This document shows positions 26,001-41,000 of a DNA stretch of 64,000 bases, one piece after another. Under the pieces are notes generated by a model. It was not told where the DNA came from. It did no database searches and saw only the letters and a list, made by a program, of their open reading frames with translations. Source of the stretch: Chloromonas sp. AAM2 (Eukaryota > Chlorophyta > Chlorophyceae > Chlamydomonadales > Chlamydomonadaceae); assembly GCA_004335635.1 (NCBI GenBank), contig QAXH01005684.1:21807-85806 (forward strand). The letters run 5' to 3'. The position numbers and the translations under genes are program-made. The first letter of the stretch is position 1. Each line of letters begins with the position of its first letter.

Positions 26001-29000
26001 CACCACAGGTTAACAGAGCAGCACGCGACAGCAGTCAGCAACTCAGGAGCTGAGTATAATTGAGTGCGGAAGCCATTCGCATCATCAGCATCTGAATCAT
26101 CTCACAACATAAGCGTAATCAGAAATAGTGTTGTTGTAACCATCGCTGTGCAGGGACAGTGCCAGTGGTGTCCACAGCCAGTGGTGCCTGGGCAGCCTGG
26201 AGGTGGTGCAGGCCAGCAGCGGCATTCTTACCACCTTCAACTGCCAGGACAGCGCAGGCAACGACCTCTGGGTGGAGAGGGGGGGCTCGGTCACGTGCGA
26301 GGCACAAGAGTCCAAGCAGGTGCATGGTTGTGGGGTGTAGCTGTGGGACGCAGGTCAGGCCATCATTGTTTCATGACATCAACAGCTTGGTTTTGGGCGT
26401 GGTTTGAAATCTAATAGCAGGTCATGAAAACAAAGGTCGGATGAGTGCAGAGTCTGGGTTGTGAAGGTGGCAAGCCAATTGTTACTGTTGTTATGTGCCG
26501 CATGCATGGTGGCAGGCATGTTTTCAACGTATGGTATGTGACCTGAACACCGCACAGATTTGTAACGGTTTGCATGTGTGTAGTATAACTATATGTAGTA
26601 TAACGATGCACATGTGTGCAGGTGTACGTTGATTACAAGATCAGGGTGTGGACCTCGGGGGGCGAGTACACAGGCTTTGACGGAAATGTGCGCTTCAAGA
26701 TGGAAGGTGCGTGGACGGAGGCTGTTGGCGAGGGAATCAACAGCTCAACTGTTACCATCTGTTGGGCACGTGTGGTAGGTAAACCATCCACAGACGGTCA
26801 GGATGTCCACTTCCACTTGGATATGCGCCACACTCTGGATTGCTGACCACACTCATTCCCATCCTCTTACCACCCTAGGGTTGTGAAGCTATCCCGGAAA
26901 TTGAGCCTTCTGGTGCCATGCTTCTAGGTTTGGTTCCTTACTATGTGGCTCATGTACTGCTCTAGCAAGCCTTCCAGGCACTTGACCAATACTTTGCTGT
27001 TCTTGTTCTTTCAGGTGGTGACGGCACCCAGACCGCCCCCTTGCTCCTGGCCAGGGGTGACAGTGAGAAGGGCCCCTTCAAGTCAGGCGCATGTGATGAG
27101 TTCACCATCAGGGCGCTGCCCATCGCCGTGGCGCACATTTACGTGGACCTGGACTACTCAGGTGCGTGGGCCGGTGGTGGGCTGATGGTGGGCTGGTGAG
27201 TGCAGAGCGCAGATCAAGTGTTAGAGGATGGGGGAGAGTGGTGGCCGGGTGGCTGTTGTTGTCACCTTTCTGAATCCGTCTTCTGAAACTTGATGCATGC
27301 AATGTATGGCAATGAGGACAAGTCGATCGATTTGGCTCCTCAGACGCTCAAGTTTATGCGCCAATCCCACCTGTCGTCCTCACCACTTCTCACCACGTGG
27401 CAATCACTTCAGTGCATTCATGCACGACACATTGCCCAACTCCACCACACATGAAAGCCTAGCCAATCAACCACATGATACGTCAACAATCCCACCTGGC
27501 ACCACCTGGCGCCACATGTCACCCATGCAGCCACCGCCTCCATGTGTGATCGCAGGCAGCACCAGCAGCTGGTGTCTGTCACGAGTGGAAGTGTCACGCC
27601 CCGACAGCGACGGCACGTGGCTGTTCCAGCCACAGGGCTCTGTGTACTCATGGTGCAGCTGGCCGGAGGTGCACCCGACGCCCACTGTGAGTGAAGCATC
27701 AATCTGCCTGACCCTGCTGCCTGATTCATTCCATGTGAAGATGGCCTGCAATGCAATGGCTGCAGTGGTACAGAACGTGAAATGGCTGCCAGTTTGCCTT
27801 TCTGGCCAAAGGTTGCATGCAGATTATAGACCAACAGCCAGCCTGCGGCCACTTACTGACCGGCAAGAACACTGGCAAGCAGGGCAAGATAACGCATTCC
27901 CATGACAACAGGGCTGCTTGCCGTTCGCATAAGCCTGTTTTCCCCGCATGCGTGTTCATGCAGGTGTGGTACCAGTGCGAGTCCTACACCTCGACTGTTG
28001 ACCAGAGCCGCTTCGATGGCAACGTGTTCCTCACCCTTATCGGGTCGGAGGGGGAGAGCAGGGAGATGCCTCTGGGCATCAGCACATGGGAGATGGGCCC
28101 TGGGGAGACGGGCTACAACTACATCTCCGCGTACAGCGTGGGAAGGCTGCAGGTAAGCACAAGCAGCTATTGTGTTCCTCAGGATCAAACCTAGGTCAAT
28201 GGGTTGTCTACGACTTGGTCAGTGCTGCAGCAATGCGGTGACAACCAGGCAGTGTGTAACAGTTGTGTGATGTTTGCAAGCCAAGCGCCTCGCCCTATAG
28301 AAGTTCTGGTCCCTGATTGCCTGCCCCTTCTGCTTGCGCTCAGTTGGTTCATGTTGTTGGCTCTGGCCTGCATCAAGGAAGCAGTTAGCCCGCTCAAATT
28401 TGCCCAGTCTGTCTGTCTGTCCGCCTGTCTGTCTGTCACAGGCCCTCAAGGTCCGGATCGCCGACGGCACAGTACCCCGCTGGAACCTGGGCTACCTCAA
28501 CATCACTGATGACAGCACCGGCGCCAAGGCCGTGTTTGAGTGCCCAGCGAGCGGCGTCAAGGCGGGCGAGGCAGCCATCACGCTGCAGAGGACAATCGTG
28601 AATGTTAAATATGACGTGAGTCCCACCTAGGGTAGGCTAGGCATGGTTCTGGCAACCGTGCTTGTTCGTGTCTAGTGTAGGTACTTTGGGCATGGCTTAG
28701 TGTCACTTTTTTGTCCGAGTATTGTAACAGGCGTACCGCTTTGGACCAGTTATTCAGAGTAACTTGTTTCAGGCAAGTATTGTCAAAGGCTTGTTGCCAC
28801 TTGAGCCATGGGATGTGCCTGTTTGTGTTGTGCTTGAGTCGTGCAAGTGCTGCGTACATGTGCTTGAGTCTTGTAAGTGCTGCATGCCTTTTGCTTCATG
28901 CACACTTGCCCTGGTGTGCATGGCTCCAGGTGACTGTCCACACAATGGACATCAAGGGTGCAGGCACTGACGGTGACGTGTACTTCAAGCTGTGTGGAGC

Positions 29001-32000
29001 AAGCGGAGAGACCGAGGAGGTAAGGCACGGCCACGTTTGCAGCAGTCTGACAAACAACAGTACCAGACCCTGTCCATTGCTGCAGTTTGCATCAAGGCTG
29101 CATTTGCAGAATAACGCAGCATTGCAGCAGGCAATGGTACCATGTCAAATCTGTCAACCACAAATTGGATTGGCCTTAAACTGTGGCACCAAGGCACTGC
29201 GCCAGCTGACCAGCAAGGCGCAACTGTCACGGTTTCGAACTCTTGCAGTGAAGAGACTGTCAGGCTTTGCTTGTACTGACCTGCGGATGCAGGTGCTGCT
29301 GCACAATGGTGATGACGACTTCAAGCGCGGTGCAGTGGATAAGTTCACCGTTGAGGGCCTGGATGTGGGAGATTGCCCCACTGTGCAGCTGAGGCTGGTG
29401 GGTGCGTGGGATAACCACTGCCAGTATATGCTGCTTAGTCACGTGTCAAGGGCTGTTTGCTGCTATTCCAGCATCTCAGTGACACACGCGCCTCACTCAA
29501 CTATGTCGCGCATTGTCACACTTCTGTGCCCGTACCTCATCTCAAATCTCACACACACCAGGCCGCCCACATGCGTCTGTGCCTCGCTGTCCTCTGCAGG
29601 CTGCGCCAGCCGCCTTGGACGGCGAGCCTGCCCCAGTGGTTCACAGTGGTTGGGCGGTTGACCGGGTGGAGGTGCTGAACCACTCAACCGGCATGCAGGG
29701 CTCGTACGCGTACGGCGCATGGCTGAACATGCCGTCGGCATGCGCAACGCTCACCCAGTCAAGCAGCATTCAGGTGGGCGTTACACTCATGGCTTGGGCA
29801 CGTGAAGCTTCACACTCCACATGTGGCATGCGGCTCTGGACTTGATTGCTGCACTTCTGAGTCTACAAAACATTGGGCAGCATCTGACCTGTTCTGCTGT
29901 GTTGCTTTTCTTCCTGTCAGTGCTCCTCTAACTGCAGCTTTGCCAGCATCGTCTTCGTCTCTCTTCCTTGTCAGCCACACAGCATCCGAGGTTGCTTGCA
30001 TCTAGCCAGCGTTCGAGTTCATCATATCACTCCTCCCCGCCTCTGTCCCTCTTTCATTCCTAACTCACTGCACACTTCTCTACCTCGCTGTCGTTTCTAC
30101 ACTGCAGGCTCTGAACAAGTACTTTATCCGTGTTAGCACAGGCAGCCTGCCGGGCGCAGGGTTCGACGGGGACGCGTACCTGGACATGGACGGGTGGTGG
30201 GGCTCAGTCAAGGGGGTGCACCTAGTGCAGGTGAGGGAAGGAACACAAGGCAATCCCAGCACACAATAGGCTGGCTGATGGCAAGATCTAGAGGGCCCAA
30301 GACGCCATTTTGCTGCATTGTGCTGCGTTTGTTTTTGCTGTTTGTGTCGGACGTGCAGTGTGGGAAAGCGCCCAAAACGTAAATTGACAGACGCTGGGTG
30401 GATAGGCACGTGGTCACCAGTGCCCTTGATTCAGTGAAATGCAGAACTAGTAGGAGTGAACTTAGGGAGCACGACTCCAGGCCAGCAAGTCTTGTGAGTT
30501 GATGCTAGCACATGCCTGGTCACCTGGTGAGCTGAATCAAACGTCACCATGTAGACATGCTGCTGCAGTGTGTTAATCCTACCAGTCACTTGCCAAGCTG
30601 CAGCATACCTGCACGGTGCATTCTAGCAGTTAGAACCTGCCTGATGCTGCCATGAGCAGGCTGGCCAGACAGACGGCCACATGCCCGACGGCTCAACAGT
30701 CGAGTTTGAGGCATATGGCGTGGACATTGGCCGCCCCACCAGCCTCACAGTGCGCATTGAGCCCACACAGGCCGACCCGGCTTGGATGCTAGAGAGCATT
30801 GAGGTGAGAGGCGTGCCTGCCATGCAGCAACACGGATATGCACATAACTCCTAGCGCAGCTGGTGGCGTATTGACACACAGTTTTAGGCATTCAATAATG
30901 AAACCTCAATTCTTCAACACTCACGGATTCCAGCAGCCATATGCATCAACAGGTCTGACGCAAAACAAAAGGTGGTGAACATTCGTGGCCGTGGGTACCG
31001 GCCACATCACTCAGCATCTTCTCAAGTTTTTGCAGCCTGGTGAACCTGGACCAGCAGTTTATTGGGTTTTGCAGCCTACCAGCAATACAGTTTATTGGGT
31101 TTGGTGCCATGTATGCAGGTTGTGAATGGCGACTGGAGCTCTCAGTTCTACTACAACCGCTGGCTCAACATGGAGAAGCCGTCGGACACCATGTGTGTCA
31201 CCAACCCACCTGCCATGTACAGAGTGAGAGTCATAGGCAGCCACTGTGCATGGCGCCCTTCCCATCACAATGGAAGCCAATCATTAACCCTATTTCTTTT
31301 CACATGGTGGTTGTGCTCGGGCGGCTCTGCTCGGCTTACACCAACCGTCTCTTTTTTACCACGCCACTTCATGCAGCAGCCTGTGTGCCTTTTTCGCTGT
31401 GTGTTGTTCGATGTACCCCACTGTGCGGTGTCATATCCGCTCATTCCCTGTCTCTTGCCTTGCCAATGCACGTACATGGTAGGCCCTTCCCTCCCTGCCT
31501 GCAGGTTGTTGTGCACACCACTGACCAGGCAGACGCATCTTTTGACGGGGAGGTGTACCTTGTGATGGAGGGGGCAGACGGCTCATCAGAGGATGTGATG
31601 CTTCTGAGGGACGGCTTCACCACATTTGCAAGGGTGGGTGCTCATTGAACTGTGGCTGGCACGCATAGACACAGCTTCAATGTGCAATCCCAGTCCAAAC
31701 AGATCTGTAAATGCAACGTGTTGAGTCATGTTGAGAAGTTTTGCCTTGGTATTGCCCAGCAGTTACATTCTCAGCTCACAGCAGTCCTGAGCACCAAGAT
31801 GGTGACCATTGTCATCAAACAAAAGCTATCAGGCATGCTGCTCACACTTGCCAGCCTTGGCCTTGTGCCTCAGGCGTCTGTGGAGAGCTTTGACGTCAAG
31901 GCTGCCAGTGTGGGCAACCTGCGCACTGCCAGTGTCAGAGTGGTGCCAAACAAGAAGGAAAAGAAGTGGCATCTGGACAAGGTAAGCTCGTGGGGTTTGA

Positions 32001-35000
32001 ACCAGCTTCGTCCCATGCTGTTGATTGAAGGTTATCCATCACCTGGCTTGGCATGGTTTATGCAGCCCATTTAACAGCCCCAGGTTTTCTTAGTTTGGTT
32101 TTTCTCAGCCTGACTTGAGCTGAAGTGCACGGTGTGCACCTGGTTTGGCTAGCTGTTCATTCCAAGTGCTCTGGTCACTTCTCAGGTTGAAATCCAGGTC
32201 CTGCCCGAGGATGGCTCCGAGCCCGCTGCCCCGTCAGTCTTCCTGCACCGCGGATGGGTGGAGTCCGAGGCCGTCACCCTCACCAAGGACCTGCCTAACA
32301 CGGAATACAAGCTTACTGTACTGACAGGCGACCAAGCGGGTAAGCTGGGAATTACATGGACGTCTTGTGTGCAGGAGGGTTCAAAGCTGCACATGGCGTC
32401 CCACATCTTTCCAGTGTCTGGCATGACAGGCAGGCCGTCTGGGCAGGAGCGAGCATCTGGCTTGGCTGGTTTACCCTGTCGACAATGCATGTTCCTTGCC
32501 TGTCTGCGCAGATGCTATGTTCGATGGCGATGTGTTTGTGACCATCAACGGGGAGGAGGGCTCCACAAGGGTGAGCGGACCTCTGACTGCTTGATCTCAG
32601 TATTCTCAGAAATAAACGATACAAAACAATTTTCTGCTTGCACCAAGCAACTCAACCCATGCCTTAATTGCTTTAGCACGCAGTTTGCAGTATCCCCACA
32701 ACATCAGCCTGCTTGGGCTTGCACCCAAGCAGGTCTGCACAGCAGCCCCAATTTACACGTCTGTGAGCCTCAACAAACAGCGTAAACGCCTAAACCCTCA
32801 TGTCATGCTGCCCTTGCCCCCGCAGGAGATGAGGTTGGCGCTGCCCCCTGCCTCCACCGGTGCTACACATGCAGCCGAAGCGCGCTCCATCGTGCCGCCT
32901 GCCATCAGCACAGCGGGCGCGGCTGACAAGACCACCACACCTGCAGCGACGCCTGCAGCTGGCGCCGCTGCTGATGCTGCCACCGTTGTCACTACTGTCC
33001 CTGCCGCTGCTGGCAAGCTGGTCTTCAGCGCCAGTAGCTCTCACACGTTCCCAGTGACTGCACACAACGTGGGCAAGGTAGGCAAAAGCTTGAAAGCACA
33101 AGCACAGCATCCAACCCATGGTGCAACCCCATGTTGGATGCAAGTACTGACATGCCTTGTAATCGCATGCTTCCCTGATGGTTTGGCAGCATGCATTTGT
33201 CAGCTTATGTGCCCGCCTGGCCTGCTGTGAAGCTCAGCTTGTCTGCTGTTGCTGACCCTGCGCCAACGGCTTCTCTTCTCCGCAGATGAACAGCGTGAAT
33301 CTCCGCCTTGTGCCCACGGGTGCCGAGGGTTGCCCCACCAATTGGTATCTGGACACTCTCACGGTGGTGGAGCCTACCAGCGGAGCTCAAATGGTGTTCC
33401 CCCACAAGGTCAGCCATTGGAGATGAACAATATGATGTAATGCCTAGATACGAGCTGGATCAAAGGTTTGGTATTGGTATTGAGCTGCAGCAGCGTAGAC
33501 TCGTTCTTGCAAGAAAGCAACCAGCATGGAACCGAATATGACATCGAAGTCCACCAAGCATTTTGATGCTCTGACGCAGGCTGTCCTGGGAATTCCTGTC
33601 CTGACCTGTGAATCTGTTATTGCGGGGTGAACTCACCCCAGCGTGCCTGCCTGCCCTTGCACTGCAGGCATACGTTTACGACAGCAGCCCTGCCAGCCTG
33701 TACGTGCCCAGCTCCTACACCTACACTGTGCGTGTGCACACGAGTGATGAGAGCGGGGCGGACTTTGACGGGGACGTGTGCATCAAGCTTGCAAACTGGT
33801 GGTGAGTGCAAGCTATGTGTGGGGCTGTGGCCTTGTGTGCACGCTGCGCGTTGGGCTGTGGTTTACTATGTATGGTGCTGTCAGGTGAGAAGTCTTGTGT
33901 CCCTGCCTTGAACTATTAGGCGTCTGGTTAACTTGCCTGTGGGGATTGACAGGCCTGGGCTGGTCGACTAACATGCAAAGATCTTGAACCCATGAGTGTG
34001 CAGCCCAAAGCATCATCGTGATTACAGCAAATCCAGCTTCAATGAAAGCATTGATACTATGAATGCATGCATTCGTCAAGTTCCTAACCACCATCCCACT
34101 CTGTGCTGTCCATCCGTGCCAACCCAGGGAGGAGTCCAAGGAAGAGAAGCTTGCCTGCACCCGCACATCGGCCGGCAAGTTCAAGGCAGGCAGCTGTGAG
34201 GAGTTCACTATCAAGGTAGGATACAAGCTAGCTGAAGCTGCGGGCATGTGCGCAATCTGCCAGCCATCAATGTGACAGGCCAATGGCATGCAGTGCTACT
34301 GTGTTCGCTAACGCTGGCGTGGATTTCGTGCGCCTCTAATTAAAACTGGTCTGCCTGCTTCACAGATTGACAACCTCAGCTGGGCACGCACACTCCAACT
34401 GTGGACGGTGAGTGTTGGGCACAAGGCAGGAGTCACTCAACAGTTAAGGCATTGGGCAATGAACAGTGCTGCTGTTTACTTGTCATTTCTGAGGCCTGCA
34501 GACACTACCGGTCACCTGCCAAGGTAACACAGATGGTAATTGCCGATGCAAAGAAGCGCTGTATGTTTGCTGTTGCTTCCCAGGCCAAGACTCCTGATTC
34601 CCACGCCTCTCGTTGGCACTGCAGCCACATCGAGGTCACATGCGCGGGTGGAGAGACCATGGTGCACCATGTGCACGATTGGGTGGAGGCGGGGGCAGAG
34701 CCTAGGACGGTCCAGAGCACGGTGAGCGGGGCTGGAGTCAGTCAGACCGTGGCTTACTCTTTGCCTGTGTTCACCAGTAGTCCTGTAATTTACTGTAGTG
34801 TGCACTGTGTGTCAGTCACATGTTCTACAAGCTCTGGCTAAGCTTACGTGCCTACGTTTGGTTTCACCCCTGGCGCATGGTGAGTAGTGCAAGTTGCACA
34901 TGCCGTCAGGAGCCATGGTTGGAGAAGCATGCAGGGATTAAACTTAGCGTTGCTTTGCACTCTGGACCTTCAAGGCCGATACCAAGCTGTTTGCATCATC

Positions 35001-38000
35001 ATGCACCATGTGATCATGTACTCCTGCCTTGCCCTGCAGAGCATGTGTGACCACACGCTGACTCTGTTCCTGGCGCCCGCGGCGGCCGGTGCCACACTCA
35101 ATACTGAGGACCTGCAGCTCTATGCAACAGTGTCAGGCAGCGGTGAGCAGAGCTAGGGTCTGCGCGTACTGATCAACATACAGTATGACAACGGAAAGCA
35201 GGCAGTTCTGGCCCTGAGCCTCCTGTGGGTTCCACAGCCCACGCAGCTTCAAACATATTGTGCAACCTTGTCTTGTTGACCAACTTGAGGCTAGGAAACA
35301 GCACATCCTTTAGCGTGAAAACCGACCCACATAGTCCACTGCAAAAGACAATTTTTTACAAGAGCTTTCTTCGTAAACGAGGCACATTCTGCTTGTTCCA
35401 GCTTACAAGCAACAGCTTCTGATGAAAGCGCTTTCCACTTATAAGGATATGTGTGTTGCCCTTGCTTGCAGAGCCCGCCCCTGGCTGGGCTGAGGCTGAG
35501 CTGTGCCTGACCGCTGCACCAGAGGCACTGGCTTCACTGGGCCCATCCAACCTGGCGGCCTACACGGCATCGTTCAAGGCACCCGCGGCCAGTGGAGGGG
35601 TCAAGAGCCTGCAGATTCGCGCCGTGAGTATAACAAGTGTGCTCCACTCTACATAGTGCCATCGTGTTTGTTGATGAGTATGGCACCGGGCTGCTTTCGT
35701 GCATGTGAGTAGGCTGACAGACCGGCAGAGTTCAGGACCACGAATGGTTGTTGTTTCAGAATCGTCTTGGATTAGTTGGCTTGCTTGCATGACAAAGTAC
35801 TGGGCTGTCAGCCCCTGATTGCCCCATGGCTGCTCTAATAATCAAGGTTTTCAATGATCAACTCACATGGATTGACTTCATCACGTGACCAACACACAGA
35901 GGCCTGTACATGTGTTGTGATGCTGTGCTGCAGAAGGCCGGCAGCAGCGGTACCGGCGGTGGCAAGTGGCTGCTGGACCGCGCCTCGCTGTTCGAGACAT
36001 GCAACTGGCAGACGGTACTCTTTCACTACGGGGCGTCACTCGCGGCGGGCGGGGCAGCACTCACAGCTACACCGCTGGTAGGAGCGAGGGGAGATGGGTG
36101 GCGAGATTACTGGGCCTGGCAGGGACTGCTGGCAAAGGAGACGGGGATAGGAGGAAAGAAATCCATGCAAACAACTGGGAAAGGCAATTGTGGGAGAGCT
36201 GCGCCCCTGTTATACCAACGTTGCCCCTGTTATACGGTCCCAGCCTATCCCTGGCAGCATTCCTTGAGAGGGCACCATGGGCAGTGCAATCTACTTGCAC
36301 TGACGTGTTGCTGTGCTGCCTGACTGTGCAGGAGAATGCAGAGTACGACATCACCTTTGTTACCGGGGATGTGCGCGGCAACGGGCACGATGGGTCGGTG
36401 GCAATTGTGATGGAGGGGCTCCAGGTGAGCAGTCATGGAGGTCAACCGTTCACTTGGATGTTCAAACAAGCGTTCATTTGACGTCAGATGTGCATTAGAG
36501 GTGATTTCCGAGAGTGGCTGATTCAGACATGGGCAGTACAGGCAGGTGAGTTCAGGCAGGTGGAGGAGTATGAACTGGAGGTAAACTGGGCAAGACAGAG
36601 CACTAACAACGGTGCAACTTTATCGTGTGCAATTGCAACTGCCCTGCAGGCTCTATCTGACGAACTCCAGATGAGTGAGTACCAGGTGCAAGGCAGCGCT
36701 GAAAACATGTTTGAGCGCGGCTCGACAGACACCTTCCGCGTCTCTCTGCCCAACATGGGCAGACTGCGCACACTGGGCATCAAGCTGGTGCGTGGTGATG
36801 CTCTGTCCTGCCTGGGGCCACACTTGGCTCACACATGCTTTTAATTAGTGCAAGACTCTTATACAATCATCTGGAAGGAACATCAAATCAACATCAGCGA
36901 CAGCGTATGCTTGCGTTGCCACTGCCAAGCCTCTTTGAACTTGCATTGCCGGCTTGTGCATGTGTTTGTGCTTGCCCATATGTGTGCTGCTTCAGTCCGG
37001 CGAGCCCCACTCCCAGTGGTGGTTGGAGCGTGTGGACGCGGTGCAGTGCTCTACTGGTGTGCTCACGAGCTTCCCCTGGGGCCAGTGGGTGCAGCCACAG
37101 GTGCGCAGCACCACTGCGAGATTGTCCAGCAGCGGATGAGTGGTGCCCTACCATCTTGCTTGCCCTTGGCTGTCAGCCCTGGCATTTTGAGAGAATCTGA
37201 AATGCAGCGTGCTTGGTTGATGCATGGATGGAATCTGTTTTCACAAACGTGTGCATCAGCGCCCCTGCACCAAGTAAACTGGTCAGATGTACGCCTGGTC
37301 TGACCCCTCTAGTTTGCAACCCCATGCTCCTGATTCCAGCGTGTTTCATCAGGAGAAGGAAGATGACAGCTTCCTGTGCATGCAACATCAGTGCCTGGAC
37401 CAGCACCACTCAACAAGACAGGTGCACCTGGACCCATCCACAAGCCCACCGCTCCAGCCCTGCCTTAACCGCATGTCCATGTGCAGGAGAGTGGCAGCAC
37501 TGCAGCCCCCGCTGTCAAGCTCACTCCGTCGGGCGAGCCCAGGAGCTGCTATGACAAGTGGGAGGTCACGGTGTGGACCGCTGCTACCTCAGACGCACCA
37601 TATGATGGACAGGTGGGAGGTGGTGGCATTTGACTGATGGCGCATCCTACGATCATCACTAGACGCATCCTATGATGGTCACTAGCCACACTGATTGGTT
37701 ATCTTACGTCACTCACTGGCTATCTGCAATCGTATGCCCATTTTGCCTCCTGCGGTTCTGCGACTTAGCTGGTTGCTTACTTGCCACCAAGACCATCGAT
37801 TCTTGATCCCAGCTCTGCACGTGTTGTGTCTTGGCTGTGTGTTGTTCAGGTTTCCCTGCAGCTGTTTGACACCCAGGGCCGCGGCTCCCTGCTCCTGCCG
37901 CTGGGTGTGGGATCAGCAGAGCCAGGCGTGTTCCAGGTGGGGCAGGGCAGGTCGTATGCCAGGATAGCATAGAACCTCGTATATATGCTTCAGTGTATCT

Positions 38001-41000
38001 TTAATTTGTTATTATGATGTACCAGGATAGCACCTGGTACATCATGTAAACCTCTAACAACAACATTACAAGACACTGCTTGCTTGCCTTGGTTAGCTCT
38101 ACACAACCGCAGGATGCACTGACTGGACTGATTCAGCCTTGTGCCCAACTTCTGTCAACAATAGTGCTCCCTGCTGACTGCTTCTTATGTGTAACGAGCT
38201 CAACACCGCTCTTTGCTTACTGGTGTGCGTGCACAGATGGGCGCCAAGAGCACCTTTACGCTGAGTGCTCCGGCCTTGGGCGACCTCCAGCGAGCAGTGG
38301 TGCAGATGGAAGACAGGGGCGGCAGCAGCACATGGAGGGTCAAGAGGCTCGAGGCTACCAACAAGAGGACGGGCGCCACAGGTCAGGGCGCAGCGGCCTG
38401 TGCACACTGACACTCCTGCATACTGCACCAGAACTGTATTCCTATGCACCTGACACTTGTCAGCAATGCGCAGTGCAACCGATTCCAGACATTTAATGCA
38501 ACCAGTAATCACGTGCTATGAATATGCAATTGACAGAGCAAGACGTGCATACTGTCCAGATGCAGATGCTGCAGGGCCTGAGACAAACATACGCACCCAC
38601 TTCCTGTGTTAATGTGCAGGCACGTTCGTCAAGGAAGACATCCTCCGCTCGTATGATTACCAGACCACCCTGGATGAGGCGCCAGCCGTGGACTACTCAG
38701 TGGAGATCGCCACAGGCTCAGGGGCTGACTACAACGGACAGGTGACAGGCCCAGCAGGGACAGCAAGCATGCAGGCTGTAGACATGTATCGCAGTAATAC
38801 AATGTGTTTTGTCGCGTTTGTGGTGACTGCAAATGCTGTGGTTGGAGATAATCTGGCGCAGCTTGTATGAGATGCAGTCGCGCTCAGGCCACGTCTGACG
38901 TAATGGATATACATGGTGCAATGCTACCTATCCAAGCTGAAGTTTAGTCCATGGACTTGCAGGTTTACATGGTCCTGATTGGCAGCGAGGGACGCACCAA
39001 GGAAATCCCACTGCAGCGCTGGTGGGTTGCGAATAGCATGCTCGGGTGCTCAGCTTGACTTGAACTGACGTCTGTTGTCAGCAGACAGCATGGGCTTGGG
39101 CATGTAGCTTGCACAATGTGAAGGTTGCGCATGCTTCACTTCGCCTGTGAGCTTATGTATGACCCATAATCTCAAAATAGCATGTGATTCAGCATGGATT
39201 CAGCATGGATTTAGCATGTGAGTTAGCATGTGATTTCTTGTTTCCAGGGGTGACTGGCCCTGGTACTGGGCCAATGGCACGTCGTACATGGACGTCAGCG
39301 GCTATGCTGTGGGACCACTCAAGGCCATTGGGCTAAGGGCGGAGAACGATCAGGGAGCCACCATGCCGCTGGAGTCTGTTAAGGTGTCTGTCAAGGAGTC
39401 GGGCGCTACCTCAATCTTCAAGTGAGTGTGTGTTGTCAAGTGCTTTGGCATCACGCCATTGTGCAGTTGTTGTTTGCTTGGTGCTCAAGTATTGCCGCAT
39501 TTTGCATCTTGGGTCTTGTTTTGCATCCGTGTCTCAAGCTCCTTGAGTAATCAGTCATCTTGCAGACGATCTTAAAAACAGTATAAGTTGCACTGGATCT
39601 CTCATTGCGCAAAAGGCATCGTGTGGATGTCTGTCTCCCGTTTTGCAGCTGGGACTCTGGCCTTGTAATGGGCAAGGCGCTGCAGATCGTCAAGAAGAAG
39701 ATTGAAAACACCGAGTGGCTGCTGACAGTGAGTGACTCAAGGATCAGTCGTGATGTCACGCAACCATGAGATGCCCTCTGGCAGCTAGCATGAGTCCATT
39801 CTGCTACCTGATACTTATGTTTACAACACCTGCCATGTTGTGGATGTGAGTTCGATTGACGTCCATACAGCTAAGTGTAAACCAGTCCTGACTAACTTCT
39901 GGATAGCTAGCTAGCTAGGTGGTGCCGTCGCTAAATAGTGGTGCGTGACTCAAAACGTCATAAACTCAGGAGATACCCACAGCAGGTGGAAGAAACAAGG
40001 CATTGTCAGTATTGAGCTGGGTGTCCCAGGAAAAGGTCGGTCATGTTGCGTCACGACCCAGCTCTATCAAGCAACTCATTATATTCATCAATAGTTCGCC
40101 TGGGCCCTCGTGCTCTTAATTACATGGCATTCACAACGGGCCGTGTCCTTGCTTCAACTTCGTGCCGTGCTTGCCCTGAGCCTCGCTCTTGTGCCTGCCT
40201 TTGCCCTTCCCCAGGTGCACACTGCAGATTACCGCGGTGCGGGCACGGACGCTGACGTGTACGTGACCATTCAGGGCGACGAGGGGGAGGTGGCGGAGAG
40301 GAAGCTCAACAACACACCGGTGGGTAGCGCACCAAACATACACAAGCCTGTGAGTGCTAGAGTAAGACGCTGCTTGGCAGTGTAAACTTGACGTAGTTCC
40401 TGTGATGCAAAAGAAGATTGCCAGGCTTCAGTATCTGCCTGCAGATGTCCAATAGTCATAGGTGAACCACAAGGCAATGGGTCAACCAGTCAATAATAGG
40501 CTCATGCAAGTGCACAGGTGGTAAACCAGCACCCCGGACCAGCCTTGATAGCTCAGCAGCTAAGGCGAACAGTTGCCTGATGACCACCTTTCTCCCCCTG
40601 CAGGACAACTTCTCCCGTGGTGCTGTGGACCGGTTCCGCTTTGAAGGGCCCGTGGTTGGGCCCAACAAGTCGGTCACCCTGCGCCTGGTGAGCCGGTCCA
40701 CCATTGCATGGCTAGGTCCCAGGTGGACTAATGAGCTCATGGCCGTCTGTCTGCCCAACCTAGCTACCCATGCACCGAGCACAACTGTACTGTACTGCTT
40801 CAATTTTGCAACAGCATGGAGCGCGACACTCGTGTACTGTACGACCCTATGCCCTGCTGCTGTGCACCTTGACAGTTCTCAACGCCTCGGCTGCCTCTCT
40901 TGATTCATGCAGGCCGCCCCCGGTGGTGCCAGTGCCCCCCACAGCAGTTGGCAGGTCTCCCAACTGTCCTTAACAGACATGAACACAGGCATGAGGACTA

